This document shows, piece after piece, positions 1-6,096 of a stretch of 12,774 nt of DNA; the stretch's first letter is position 1, and each line of letters opens with the position of its first letter. The notes under the pieces were generated by a model. The model searched no databases. It was given only the letters and a program-made list of their open reading frames with translations, and was not told the DNA's origin. The position numbers were made by a program, and so were the translations under genes. The stretch comes from WHTB01 sp050699035 (GTDB lineage Bacteria; Actinomycetota; Actinomycetes; Propionibacteriales; Nocardioidaceae): NCBI GenBank assembly GCA_050699035.1, contig JBOHDE010000105.1, positions 1-12,774 of the forward strand, read 5' to 3'.

Positions 1-1
1 G

Positions 2-631
2 GCCGGGCCGGTCGACGGCGTCAGCTACGTCGCGGCCGACGTGACCGACGGCGGCCAGGTGCAGGCCGCGGTCGACGCCGCGGTCGCGTCCGGACGCCCG
101 CTCCGGACGGTAGTCAACTGCGCCGGCATCGGTCCGTCGACGCGGATCCTGGGCCGCTCCGGGCCGCACGACCTCGACCTGTTCCGCAAGGTCGTCGAGG
201 TCAACCTGATCGGCACGTTCACCGTCATGACGCTGGCCGCGGCCGCGGTCGCCGAGACCGAGCCGGACGACAACGGCCAGCGCGGCGTGGTCGTCAACAC
301 GGCGTCGATCGCGGCGTTCGACGGGCAGATCGGGCAGGTGGCGTACGCCGCGTCGAAGAGCGGGGTCGTGGGCCTGACCCTGCCCGCCGCCCGTGACCTC
401 GCCGGCCGCGGCATCCGGGTCTGCACGATCGCTCCGGGCATCGTGGACACCCCGATGCTGGCCACCGTCAGCGACGAGTTCCGCGCCGGGCTCGCCGCCG
501 GCATCCCGTTCCCGCAGCGGCTGGCCAGCCCGCAGGAGTACGCCCGGCTCGTCACGATGATCGTCGAGCACGACTACCTCAACGGCGAGACCATCCGGAT
601 GGACGGCGCCCTCCGGATGGCTCCCCGGTAG
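2..631 (+). CDS. SDR family oxidoreductase, HSD10/3-hydroxyacyl-CoA dehydrogenase type (5' end outside window)
   Basis: The reading frame is open from base 2, so the N-terminal NAD-binding glycine motif lies outside the window; 209 residues remain of the usual ~250. Visible are ADVTD (the cofactor-pocket Asp after beta-3), NCAG (fragment residues 39-42), a catalytic Ser in NTAS (about 102), and the YAASK active site with Tyr and Lys at about 115 and 119. The stretch TASIAAFDGQIGQ and the end NGETIRMDGALRMAPR are typical of the 17-beta-HSD10/type II 3-hydroxyacyl-CoA dehydrogenase branch. That branch oxidises 3-hydroxyacyl-CoA with NAD+ in the cytoplasm during fatty-acid or branched-chain degradation. 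The family call is firm; the substrate is inferred from the branch. No downstream partner is on this strand for about 470 bp, so this is probably the last gene of its transcript. Confidence 0.92.
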   Translation, partial: AGPVDGVSYVAADVTDGGQVQAAVDAAVASGRPLRTVVNCAGIGPSTRILGRSGPHDLDLFRKVVEVNLIGTFTVMTLAAAAVAETEPDDNGQRGVVVNTASIAAFDGQIGQVAYAASKSGVVGLTLPAARDLAGRGIRVCTIAPGIVDTPMLATVSDEFRAGLAAGIPFPQRLASPQEYARLVTMIVEHDYLNGETIRMDGALRMAPR

Positions 632-663
632 CGGGCGTCCGCCCCGGCGCGTCCGTCGCACGA

Positions 664-930
664 CGCCGGGACCCGGCGGTCACCGCAGCGAGCTGCCACC
701 AGCGAGAAGCAGATGTTCTTCTCGAGTGAGTCGGGGAACGCCCTGATGAATGCGATCCGCTCGTCGCAGGTGAGTGGCGTCCGTCCCTGCGCGGTGATCG
801 CGGCCAGCGCGTCGTCCGGTGTCGCGATGAGTGTCTCCGTACTGCGGTCGAGCTCGAGGACGACGTACGCCTGGCCGGGCGGGACCTCGACCGACTCGAT
901 CGGCTCGAACCGGTGGCTCGACGAGCTCCC
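664..930 (-). pseudogene. Relic of a DUF5701 family gene
   Basis: On the minus strand, about 88 codons read as a conserved internal piece of DUF5701. Visible are a match around RFEPIESVEVPPGQAYVV, then TPDDALAAITAQGRTPLT, an FP-SLEKN block and CFSL followed by RCGDRRVPA. As I recall the family (about 200 residues), these blocks appear in this order and RVPA is followed by a WIS/GWCWAGNPHTWLG-like C-terminus. Here the frame after RVPA runs into unrelated residues. The N-terminal half is also missing, replaced by the sequence next to the 971-1014 inverted repeat. No start codon with a ribosome-binding site precedes the conserved block. The frame stays open far upstream only because it runs antisense to the GC-rich ABC transporter gene. 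I read it as a decayed, non-functional fragment; the function of DUF5701 itself is unknown. Confidence 0.7.
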
Positions 931-970
931 AACGTGCCCCGAGCGCAAATGTTCTCGTCGGCGCGGACAG

Positions 971-1014
971 TTGTCAGACGGTTCGTGCGGAATAGCGCAC
1001 GAACCGTCTGACAA
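971..1014. repeat. Perfect 19-bp inverted repeat upstream of the ABC transporter operon
   Basis: The arms 971-989 and 996-1014 are exact reverse complements (arm begins TTGTCAGACGGTTC) around a 6-nt loop, GAATAG. An outer 8-bp pair, GCGCGGAC (961-968) and GTCCGCGC (1036-1043), flanks it asymmetrically. It lies 16 bp upstream of a candidate -35 box and 85 bp upstream of the ATPase start. It could be a terminator shielding the operon (no T-run, which is common in actinomycetes), a large repressor operator, or a small mobile inverted repeat. The sequence alone does not decide. Confidence 0.85.
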
Positions 1015-1029
1015 GTCGCCGAGGAGCCG

Positions 1030-1058
1030 CCGACAGTCCGCGCTCGGCGGAATAGAAA
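1030..1058 (+). promoter_or_regulatory. Candidate promoter of the DrrA/DrrB-type operon
   Basis: CCGACA (1030-1035) and TAGAAA (1053-1058) are separated by 17 bp, each matching 4 of 6 consensus positions for the housekeeping sigma factor. Transcription would start near 1065, giving a leader of about 35 nt that contains the AGGAG ribosome-binding site (1083-1087). This is prediction only. Confidence 0.35.
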
Positions 1059-1098
1059 TCGGTCGCACGTTGTCGGTGGTGTAGGAGAAGGTGACGTC

Positions 1099-2106
1099 AT
1101 GACTCATGGGGCGGAAACAAGCGGATTGGCCGTAGAGGCCGTTGATCTGGTCAAACACTTCGGGGACACTATCGCGGTCGACGGGGTGAGCTTCACGATT
1201 CCCGAGGGCGGGGTGCTCGGTCTGCTGGGGCCGAACGGCGCCGGCAAGACGACTACCGTGCGCATGCTCTCGACACTGAGCGTGCCGACCAGCGGCACCG
1301 GCCGAGTGTCCGGGCACGACATTCTCAAGGAGCCCGAGGCGGTGCGGCGCAGCATGGGCCTCACCGGCCAGGTGGCGACGGTCGACGAGCTGCTGACCGG
1401 CCGGGAGAACATCCGGCTGATCGGCCGGCTCTACGGCCTGCCGATGACGTACATCAAGGAGGCGGCCGACTCGCTGCTGGAGCGGTTCGCGCTGACCGAC
1501 GCCGCCGACCGGATCGCCAAGACGTACTCCGGCGGCATGCGGCGCCGCCTCGACCTCGCCGTGAGCCTGGTGGCCACGCCGCCGGTGCTGTTCCTGGACG
1601 AGCCGACCACCGGGCTCGACCCCCGCAGCCGGGCTGACCTGTGGGAGGTGCTGCGCGGCCTCGTCAATGACGGCACGACCCTGTTGCTGACGACTCAGTA
1701 CCTCGAGGAGGCCGACCAGCTCGCCGACCAGATCGTGGTGATCGACAAGGGCCGGGTGATCGCGGCCGGCACTCCCGCCGACCTCAAACGCGAGGCCGGC
1801 CAGGCGAGCGTCGACCTGACCGTGACACATGCCGCCGACGTGCCACGGGCCGAGGTCCTGCTGCGCACGTGCTCGTCCGAGGTGTTCGTCGACGAGCCCA
1901 ACCGCCGGCTCACCGCCCCGGCCGACGGCCTGGTGGACATGACCCGGATCGCCGACCGGCTGCGTGAGAGCGGCATCGAGGTCGACGACCTCGGCCTCAA
2001 GCGGCCGAGCCTCGACGACGTATTCCTGCACCTCACCGGCCACCGGGCCGAGGAGATCGACGAGTCCGTGCTTGACGAGACAGTTGCCGAGGAGGTGGCC
2101 CGGTGA
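1099..2106 (+). CDS. ABC transporter ATP-binding protein, DrrA (daunorubicin resistance) family
   Basis: This is the 335-residue cytoplasmic ATPase subunit of an ABC-2 type exporter. Walker A GPNGAGKT is at 44-51, the Q-loop Gln at 91, the signature YSGGM at 143-147, and Walker B VLFLDEP at 163-169 followed by TTGLD. The switch histidine is replaced by Gln (LTTQYLEEADQLAD, about 197-210), as in DrrA-type ATPases. The C-terminal extension carries LDDVFLHLTG (305-314), close to the LDEVF motif DrrA uses to contact its permease. ATG at 1099 follows AGGAG at 1083-1087. The stop overlaps the permease start by 4 nt (GTGA), so translation is coupled. The likely job is ATP-driven export of a hydrophobic drug or metabolite; the substrate is unknown. 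No biosynthetic cluster or adjacent repressor gene is visible, so self-resistance is only a possibility. Confidence 0.95.
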   Translation: MTHGAETSGLAVEAVDLVKHFGDTIAVDGVSFTIPEGGVLGLLGPNGAGKTTTVRMLSTLSVPTSGTGRVSGHDILKEPEAVRRSMGLTGQVATVDELLTGRENIRLIGRLYGLPMTYIKEAADSLLERFALTDAADRIAKTYSGGMRRRLDLAVSLVATPPVLFLDEPTTGLDPRSRADLWEVLRGLVNDGTTLLLTTQYLEEADQLADQIVVIDKGRVIAAGTPADLKREAGQASVDLTVTHAADVPRAEVLLRTCSSEVFVDEPNRRLTAPADGLVDMTRIADRLRESGIEVDDLGLKRPSLDDVFLHLTGHRAEEIDESVLDETVAEEVAR

Positions 2107-2936
2107 CCGCCATTGCCGATGCCAGGGTCCGAGTCCCGATCGAGCGGCGCTCCATGGTCCAGCAGTCGCTGACCGTGGTCTGGCGCAACCTGCTGCATAT
2201 CAAGCGGATGCCCGAGATGCTGCTCGACGTCACCATCCAGCCGGTCATGTTCGTGCTGCTCTTCGCGTACGTCTTCGGCGGCTCGATCGCCGTCTCCGGC
2301 TCGACGTACCGCGAGTTCCTGCTCCCGGGCATCATGGCGCAGACCATGATCTTCTCGTCCGCGGTGGTGGCGATGGGGCTCACCAACGACCTCGAGAAGG
2401 GCATCGTCGACCGCTTCAAGTCGCTGCCGATGTCTCGGATGTCGGTCCTGGTCGGCCGCAGCGTGTCCAGCCTGATCCACTCCAGCATCGGCATTGTGGT
2501 GATGGCGGTGACCGGCCTGGTGGTCGGCTGGCGGATCCGCGAGGGCGTGCTCAACGCGTCGCTGGCCTTCCTGCTGCTCCTGCTGTTCGGCTTCTCGATG
2601 ATCTGGCTGGGCATCTGGGTCGGCTCGATGATGCGCTCCGTGGAGGCCGTGCAGGGGTTCATGTTCACCGTGATGTTCCCGCTGACCTTCGTCGCCAACA
2701 CGTTCGCACCGCCCGAGGACATGCCGGCCGTGCTGCGCTTCGTTGCCGAGTGGAACCCCACGTCCGCGCTCACCGAGGCGTGCCGGCAGCTGTGGGGCAA
2801 CGGCAGCGGCGCACCCGCCGACGCCGCGCTGCCGCTGCAGTATCCGGTGATCGCGTCGATCTGCTGGTCGGTCCTCTTCACGGTGATCTTCGCGCCGTTG
2901 GCGATGGCTGCCTTCCGCCGCAGGTCGCAGGACTGA
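2103..2936 (+). CDS. ABC transporter permease, DrrB/ABC-2 family
   Basis: This 277-residue integral membrane subunit pairs with the preceding ATPase. It starts with GTG overlapping the ATPase stop. About six membrane segments are visible, at roughly 44-62, 74-94, 121-143, 151-172, 185-203 and 246-270. The cytoplasmic loop at about 95-111 (NDLEKGIVDRFKSLPMS) is the conserved ABC-2/DrrB coupling-helix region. The stretch after segment 5 (ANTFAPPEDMPAVLRFVAEWNP, split here as ANTFAPPEDMP and VAEWNP) matches the family's conserved re-entrant region and NP motif before the last helix. Length and topology are normal for DrrB. Two copies, or a heterodimer with another permease, would be needed for a full transporter; only this one is encoded here. 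The substrate cannot be read from the sequence. Confidence 0.93.
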   Translation: MTAIADARVRVPIERRSMVQQSLTVVWRNLLHIKRMPEMLLDVTIQPVMFVLLFAYVFGGSIAVSGSTYREFLLPGIMAQTMIFSSAVVAMGLTNDLEKGIVDRFKSLPMSRMSVLVGRSVSSLIHSSIGIVVMAVTGLVVGWRIREGVLNASLAFLLLLLFGFSMIWLGIWVGSMMRSVEAVQGFMFTVMFPLTFVANTFAPPEDMPAVLRFVAEWNPTSALTEACRQLWGNGSGAPADAALPLQYPVIASICWSVLFTVIFAPLAMAAFRRRSQD

Positions 2937-2985
2937 CCCGGGGCGCGCCCCGCCCACCACCGACCCGACCCCAGGAGCCGACCCG

Positions 2986-3495
2986 ATGACCAGTGCCGAC
3001 CTTCTCGTTGACGCGTTCGGCCGGATCCGCGAGATCGTGCATCGCGCCGTCGACGGCCTGACACCCGACCAGCTGGCGTATCGCGTCGACCCTGACGCCA
3101 ACTCCATCGGCTGGCTGGTGTGGCACCTGACCCGGATCCAGGACGACCACATCGCCGACGCCGCCCAGCTCGAGCAGGCTTGGCACGCCGACGGCTGGGC
3201 CGACCGGTTCGGGCTGCCGTTCGACCGGTCGGCCACCGGCTATGGGCACTCGTCGACCGAGGTCGGGGCCGTCCGGGTCGGCTCGGGCTCGCTGCTGACC
3301 GACTACCACGACGCGGTGCACGACCGCACGATCGCCTACGTCGAGGGGCTCACCGATGCCGACCTGCCGAGGATTGTGGACGAGGCCTGGGACCCGCCGG
3401 TATCGCTCGGCGTGCGCCTCGTCAGCGTGGTCGGCGACGCCTTCGAGCACGGTGGGCAGGCGGCGTACGTCCGCGGGCTGATCGAGCGGCGCTGA
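2986..3495 (+). CDS. DinB-fold protein, DUF664 family
   Basis: A 169-residue four-helix-bundle protein of the DinB/mycothiol-transferase superfamily. WLVWHLTRIQDDH (43-55) places a metal-ligand His at 47, and DAFEHGGQAAYVRG (151-164) supplies the late His at 155 in the usual HxGQ context. Asp is seen at 151, where many relatives have another ligand. Members bind a divalent metal, and some use bacillithiol or mycothiol; the reaction of this DUF664 branch is unknown. ATG at 2986 is preceded by AGGAG with an 8-nt spacer. The gene begins 49 nt after the permease stop on the same strand, so co-transcription with the transporter is likely. The gap contains a short GGGGCGCGCCCC palindrome (2940-2951). 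The last nine codons and the stop lie in a tandem duplication (3471-3522). Confidence 0.88.
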   Translation: MTSADLLVDAFGRIREIVHRAVDGLTPDQLAYRVDPDANSIGWLVWHLTRIQDDHIADAAQLEQAWHADGWADRFGLPFDRSATGYGHSSTEVGAVRVGSGSLLTDYHDAVHDRTIAYVEGLTDADLPRIVDEAWDPPVSLGVRLVSVVGDAFEHGGQAAYVRGLIERR

Positions 3496-3522
3496 CCCGC
3501 GGGCTGATCGAGCGGCGCTGAC
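3471..3522. repeat. Perfect 26-bp tandem duplication across the stop codon of the DinB gene
   Basis: Bases 3471-3496 and 3497-3522 are identical, and the unit includes the final codons RGLIERR and the TGA. Because translation stops in the first copy, the second is untranslated in the gene's frame. The period of 26 is not a multiple of 3. Exact identity suggests a recent slippage or unequal-exchange event. Confidence 0.95.
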
Positions 3523-3541
3523 CGCCGGCTGACCTCGGGGC

Positions 3542-3964
3542 TCACTCGATCCGGGTGTCGATCGGCGTGCCGACCTCGACCGTCCGACCGACCGTGCAGA
3601 GGCGCTCATGCGACTTCTCCACGGCGTCGGGCAAGATGGCGCGGGCGACGTCGCCCTCCTTGCCCTCGGGGAACACGATCCTGAACGTGACGGCGACGTC
3701 GGTCAGGTGGTTGCCGTGCTCGTCGCGCACCTTGTTCGCGTCCACCTGGATGTCGAACGACACCGGCTCGGCGCGACGCGACGTCAGGATGTCGACGTCG
3801 ATCGCCGTGCAGCTGCCGATCGCGGCCAGCAGGAGCTCAGTGGGTGTGAAGTCGTCGTCGTCGCCGCTGCCGATCGAGATATGACCCTCGCGGACGTTGG
3901 AGACATCGAAGCGGCCGTTCGCCGTACGTCGGACATTCACGGTGCGTCGCTGAGCGGTAGTCAT
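3542..3964 (-). CDS. OsmC/Ohr family protein
   Basis: A 140-residue OsmC-fold protein. The two redox cysteines lie where the family has them: Cys52 in IGSCTAIDV and Cys123 in HERLCTVGRT. The PTELLLAAIGSC helix and the late EKSHERLC segment are family hallmarks. Relatives reduce organic or fatty-acid hydroperoxides with a thiol donor in the cytoplasm; the YhfA-like branch has no proven substrate, so peroxidase activity here is inference. The start MTTAQRRTVN at 3964 gives the normal length and has AGGG about 9 nt upstream. A longer in-frame start at 4048 would add an unconserved 28-residue extension. An 11-bp palindrome, CTGTCAGACAG, lies 11 nt upstream of the start. The gene converges on the DinB gene, with 46 nt between the stops. 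Confidence 0.93.
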   Translation of the reverse strand: MTTAQRRTVNVRRTANGRFDVSNVREGHISIGSGDDDDFTPTELLLAAIGSCTAIDVDILTSRRAEPVSFDIQVDANKVRDEHGNHLTDVAVTFRIVFPEGKEGDVARAILPDAVEKSHERLCTVGRTVEVGTPIDTRIE

Positions 3965-3974
3965 GCGCACAACC

Positions 3975-3985
3975 CTGTCAGACAG
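3975..3985. promoter_or_regulatory. Palindrome CTGTCAGACAG at the OsmC start
   Basis: A perfect 11-bp palindrome sits just upstream of the OsmC ATG and abuts its ribosome-binding site. Its core TGTCAGAC also occurs in each arm of the 971-1014 inverted repeat. It could be a repressor half-site or operator, but it is short enough to arise by chance. Confidence 0.3.
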
Positions 3986-4057
3986 CTGCAACTGCGTCCC
4001 GCCCGCTCCTGCCACTTCACCCCGCAGATCGGCCCGCAGACCGGACATCTCGGGCGC

Positions 4058-4497
4058 CTATGCGCGGACAGCCTCCACGATGCCGAGGCTGCCCTGGCAT
4101 GGCACCAGGCGGGTCAGGCGCAGCCCGGCGCGCGCGAACAACCGGTCGTACTCCTCCGCGGCGCGCTGCCGACCAGGCCCCATCACGAGCACCTCGAGGT
4201 CGATCAGCGTCGCCTGCGACGGCTCACGCCCACTCGGCAGCACGTCCTCGGTGACCAGGACGCGACCGTGGTCGCCGAGCGCGCCTCCCGGCACGGGTCA
4301 GGATCTGCACGGCGTCGTCGTCACCCCAGTCGCGCACGATGTTGGCGAGCAGGTCCGCGTCGCCGCCCGGCGGCACCGCCTCGAAGAAGTCGACGCCGCG
4401 GACCTCGCACCGGTCCCGGACACCCGCCGCGTCCAGCTGTCCACCCGCCGCCGCGACGTGCCGCTGCTCGAGGTCGGCCGCAACGCTCGCGGGAGAC
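4058..4497 (-). pseudogene. Frameshifted, N-terminally truncated O-methyltransferase (Methyltransf_2 family)
   Basis: On the minus strand, one frame (about 4497-4305) reads VAADLEQRHVAAAGGQL, then RCEVRGVDFFEAVPPGGDAD and LLANIVRDWGDDDAVQIL. That is the AdoMet-binding half of a plant/actinomycete small-molecule O-methyltransferase. The frame is lost near 4290-4305. The C-terminus continues in another frame (4294-4058) as ALGDHGRVLVTEDVLPSG, LDLEVLVMGPGR and YDRLFARAGLRLTRLVP, ending at TAG 4058-4060. One extra base explains the shift. The dimerisation domain and the GGxG AdoMet loop are absent upstream, where only unconserved sequence remains before the next gene. The usual catalytic His of HDW is Arg (VRDW). 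It is therefore inactive on three counts, unless the frameshift is a sequencing error. Intact relatives methylate hydroxyls of secondary metabolites. Confidence 0.78.
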
Positions 4498-4623
4498 AGT
4501 CCGGTAGTGCTCGGGCTCGTACCGCCCGGGCGGCCTGCGCTGACGCCGGCTCGTCCTCGGCACGGAACAGGATGCTGATGGCCTCTGCACGGTACAACGA
4601 CCGGCCCGCAGGAGCCGACGGCA

Positions 4624-4998
4624 TTACTCCTGCCCGCCGGCCCCGTCGACCTCCATCCACCACTCGGTGAACTCGGTCGCCCGCTGCTCGGCGTCGAACC
4701 TGAGCACCCACAGGTTCACCAGGTCGAGCCCTTCGGCGAGATAGCTCGTCGCCCCCTGCACCACGCCCACCGGCCCGCACGCGGACACGACCTCGAAGCT
4801 GAACGTGGTGTCGCCAGGCTCGTCGCGGCGCTCCAGCCAGTCGGCCACGATCGCGTCCCGGCCGACGACCGGCTCGCGGTAGGGGCGCATGTAGTACTGC
4901 GCGTCCGCGCTGTAGAGCGCGCCGATCTCGGCGGGGTCGTTCGACGTCCACGCTCGGCGGTAGGCCTCGACCCATCGCACCACGCCGGCCTCGTCCAT
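4624..4998 (-). CDS. SnoaL-like/NTF2-fold protein
   Basis: A 124-residue alpha+beta cone protein of the SnoaL-like/NTF2 superfamily. Visible are the N-terminal helix pair (VVRWVEAYRRAWTSNDPAEIGALYS), the YYMRPYREPVVGRDAIVADW segment that leads into the cone, and the final sheet with EFTEWWMEVDG. Relatives include polyketide cyclases, isomerases and non-enzymatic ligand binders; nothing here fixes a reaction. Two ATGs lie 6 nt apart. GGGAGG directly abuts the first (5004) but is ideally spaced, 6 nt away, for the second (4998), so I place the start at 4998. The gene follows a palindrome overlapping a putative -10 box (5022-5043) and is probably independently controlled. Its stop lies about 125 nt before the O-methyltransferase relic. 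Confidence 0.85.
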   Translation of the reverse strand: MDEAGVVRWVEAYRRAWTSNDPAEIGALYSADAQYYMRPYREPVVGRDAIVADWLERRDEPGDTTFSFEVVSACGPVGVVQGATSYLAEGLDLVNLWVLRFDAEQRATEFTEWWMEVDGAGGQE

Positions 4999-5021
4999 CG
5001 GCATCCTCCCGGTCGGATCAC

Positions 5022-5043
5022 ACCATAGATCAGTGACTAATCT
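5022..5043 (-). promoter_or_regulatory. Candidate operator and -10 box of the SnoaL-like gene
   Basis: AGATcAGTgACTaATCT (5027-5043) is a 17-bp palindrome with 7 of 8 pairs matching around 5035, a size and form like TetR/MarR-type operators. On the minus strand, TATGGT (5027-5022) overlaps its edge and could be the -10 element for the gene starting at 4998. No good -35 box is seen, and no regulator gene is adjacent. Confidence 0.45.
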
Positions 5044-5182
5044 CCGACTCCGAAGTGAACGAAACCCGCTGTCGTCGGCCGCCGATCTTGACGACCATGT
5101 TCACCTCGACCGGCCGCTGGTGCACTTCAGCCGGCCAGCCGGGTCCACACAGTCCCAGTGGGCGCCTCCACTCCATTCCCCG

Positions 5183-5239
5183 TTTGGTACGGGGGCGCCC
5201 CGTTCCATTCCTAGTGGAACGGGGCGCCCCCGTACCAAA
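5183..5239. terminator. Perfect 25-bp hairpin downstream of the MBL gene
   Basis: The arms 5183-5207 and 5215-5239 are exact reverse complements (the arm starts TTTGGTACGGGGGCGCCCC) around a 7-nt loop. It begins 41 nt beyond the stop of the minus-strand metallo-hydrolase gene and so sits where its transcript should end. There is no T-run, so it would be an intrinsic terminator of the T-less kind proposed for actinomycetes. Such long perfect arms are unusual for that role; see findings. Confidence 0.6.
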
Positions 5240-5280
5240 TCAACCGGGTGCATCCGGCCCGTCCCTGGCGTACCACCCGT

Positions 5281-6093
5281 TCAATGTGCCCGGATGAACG
5301 GCTCGCTCAGGTGCATCGTCGCCAGCCAGGCCCGGTCGGCCCGGGCGCGCTCGAGCAGTCGGACGCGGGTACGCCGTGCGACGACCGGGTCCTGCTCGTA
5401 CGCGTAGGCCACCTCGGGTTCGACCAGCTGGACCGCGTGCACGAGGACGTCACCGGTGACCACCAGCCGGTCGCGGCCGTCCTCGACCAGCACCGACTGG
5501 TGCCCGATGGTGTGACCCGGTGTCGGCACGACCGTGACCGTGCCGCCGCGGCGCTCGGCGACGAGCCGCGCCTCACCGTCCACCTCGTCGAGCTGCCCCG
5601 CGGCCTGCAGTGGGCGCACCGCGTACGCGAGCATCGGGGCGGTGCCGGACTCGAGGACCGCGACCTCGTCGTGCTGGACGACATAGCGCGCGTTCGGGAA
5701 CATCGGCACCCCGTCGGGAGCGACCGCCCAGCCGCCGTGGTCCGCGTGCAGATGGGTGAGGACGACGGTGTCGACCTCCTCGACGTCGACACCCGCGGCG
5801 ACCAGCTCCGCGGGCAACCGGCCGGGCACCGGTGCCCACGACGCCGCCGGGCTGCCCGCGTGCCCGACGCCGGTGTCGACCAGGATCGTCTCGCCGCCGG
5901 GCGGGCGGATCACGAAGCAACGGAACGCCAGCCGCCAGACGCCGTCCGCACCGAACGCGTCCGGGTCGAGCCGGCGCGCCCGCTCCCAGTCCGCCGACGT
6001 CGCGTCCGGGAAGAGAGTGACCCACGAGTCGAACGGGCCGAACGCGTCGCGCAGGGCGACGACCTCGAACCGACCGACCGATCGCGTCAGCAT
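5281..6093 (-). CDS. MBL-fold metallo-hydrolase
   Basis: A 270-residue metallo-beta-lactamase-fold enzyme. The signature THLHADHGG (113-121) supplies His114, His116, Asp118 and His119. His194 in PGHTIGH, Asp215 in TGDVLVH and His261 near the C-terminus complete a di-zinc site, so the active site looks intact. Family members of this size hydrolyse lactones, phosphodiesters or thioesters; it resembles the quorum-quenching-lactonase-like/general MBL branch, but the substrate cannot be deduced. No signal peptide is visible, so it is cytoplasmic. The start ATG at 6093 lies 3 nt after the stop of the MEDS-ATPase gene, which implies the same mRNA and translational coupling because the ribosome-binding site is weak. 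A 25-bp hairpin lies downstream. Confidence 0.92.
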   Translation of the reverse strand: MLTRSVGRFEVVALRDAFGPFDSWVTLFPDATSADWERARRLDPDAFGADGVWRLAFRCFVIRPPGGETILVDTGVGHAGSPAASWAPVPGRLPAELVAAGVDVEEVDTVVLTHLHADHGGWAVAPDGVPMFPNARYVVQHDEVAVLESGTAPMLAYAVRPLQAAGQLDEVDGEARLVAERRGGTVTVVPTPGHTIGHQSVLVEDGRDRLVVTGDVLVHAVQLVEPEVAYAYEQDPVVARRTRVRLLERARADRAWLATMHLSEPFIRAH

Positions 6094-6096
6094 CGC

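Noticed and set aside
713..1084. Plus-strand 123-codon frame between the SDR and exporter genes
   Set aside because: It is antisense to the DUF5701 relic and its translation is low-complexity Ser/Arg with no family features. It also runs through the hairpin.
574..2043. Long minus-strand open frame (489 codons) antisense to the DrrA-like gene
   Set aside because: Its upstream part is the reverse of a clearly conserved ABC ATPase and has no family content. Only the 664-930 portion matches a real family (DUF5701), so only that was kept as a relic.
2940..2951. GGGGCGCGCCCC palindrome between permease and DinB genes
   Set aside because: Twelve G/C bases in a 70% GC genome are expected by chance. 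It is too short to call a terminator or operator.
1695..3236. Minus-strand frames of 343 and 513 codons over the permease gene
   Set aside because: They are His/Arg/Gly-rich antisense frames typical of GC-rich DNA, opposite well-conserved exporter genes.
3120..3521. Plus-strand 133-codon frame overlapping the first DinB gene
   Set aside because: It is a frame-shifted shadow. It ends in RGLIERR only because the tandem duplication brings the same sequence into another frame.
4498..4623. Peptide upstream of the methyltransferase relic, containing AEAISILFRAEDEPAS
   Set aside because: It looks protein-like, but I recognise no family and it is not in frame with the methyltransferase half. Too little to call.
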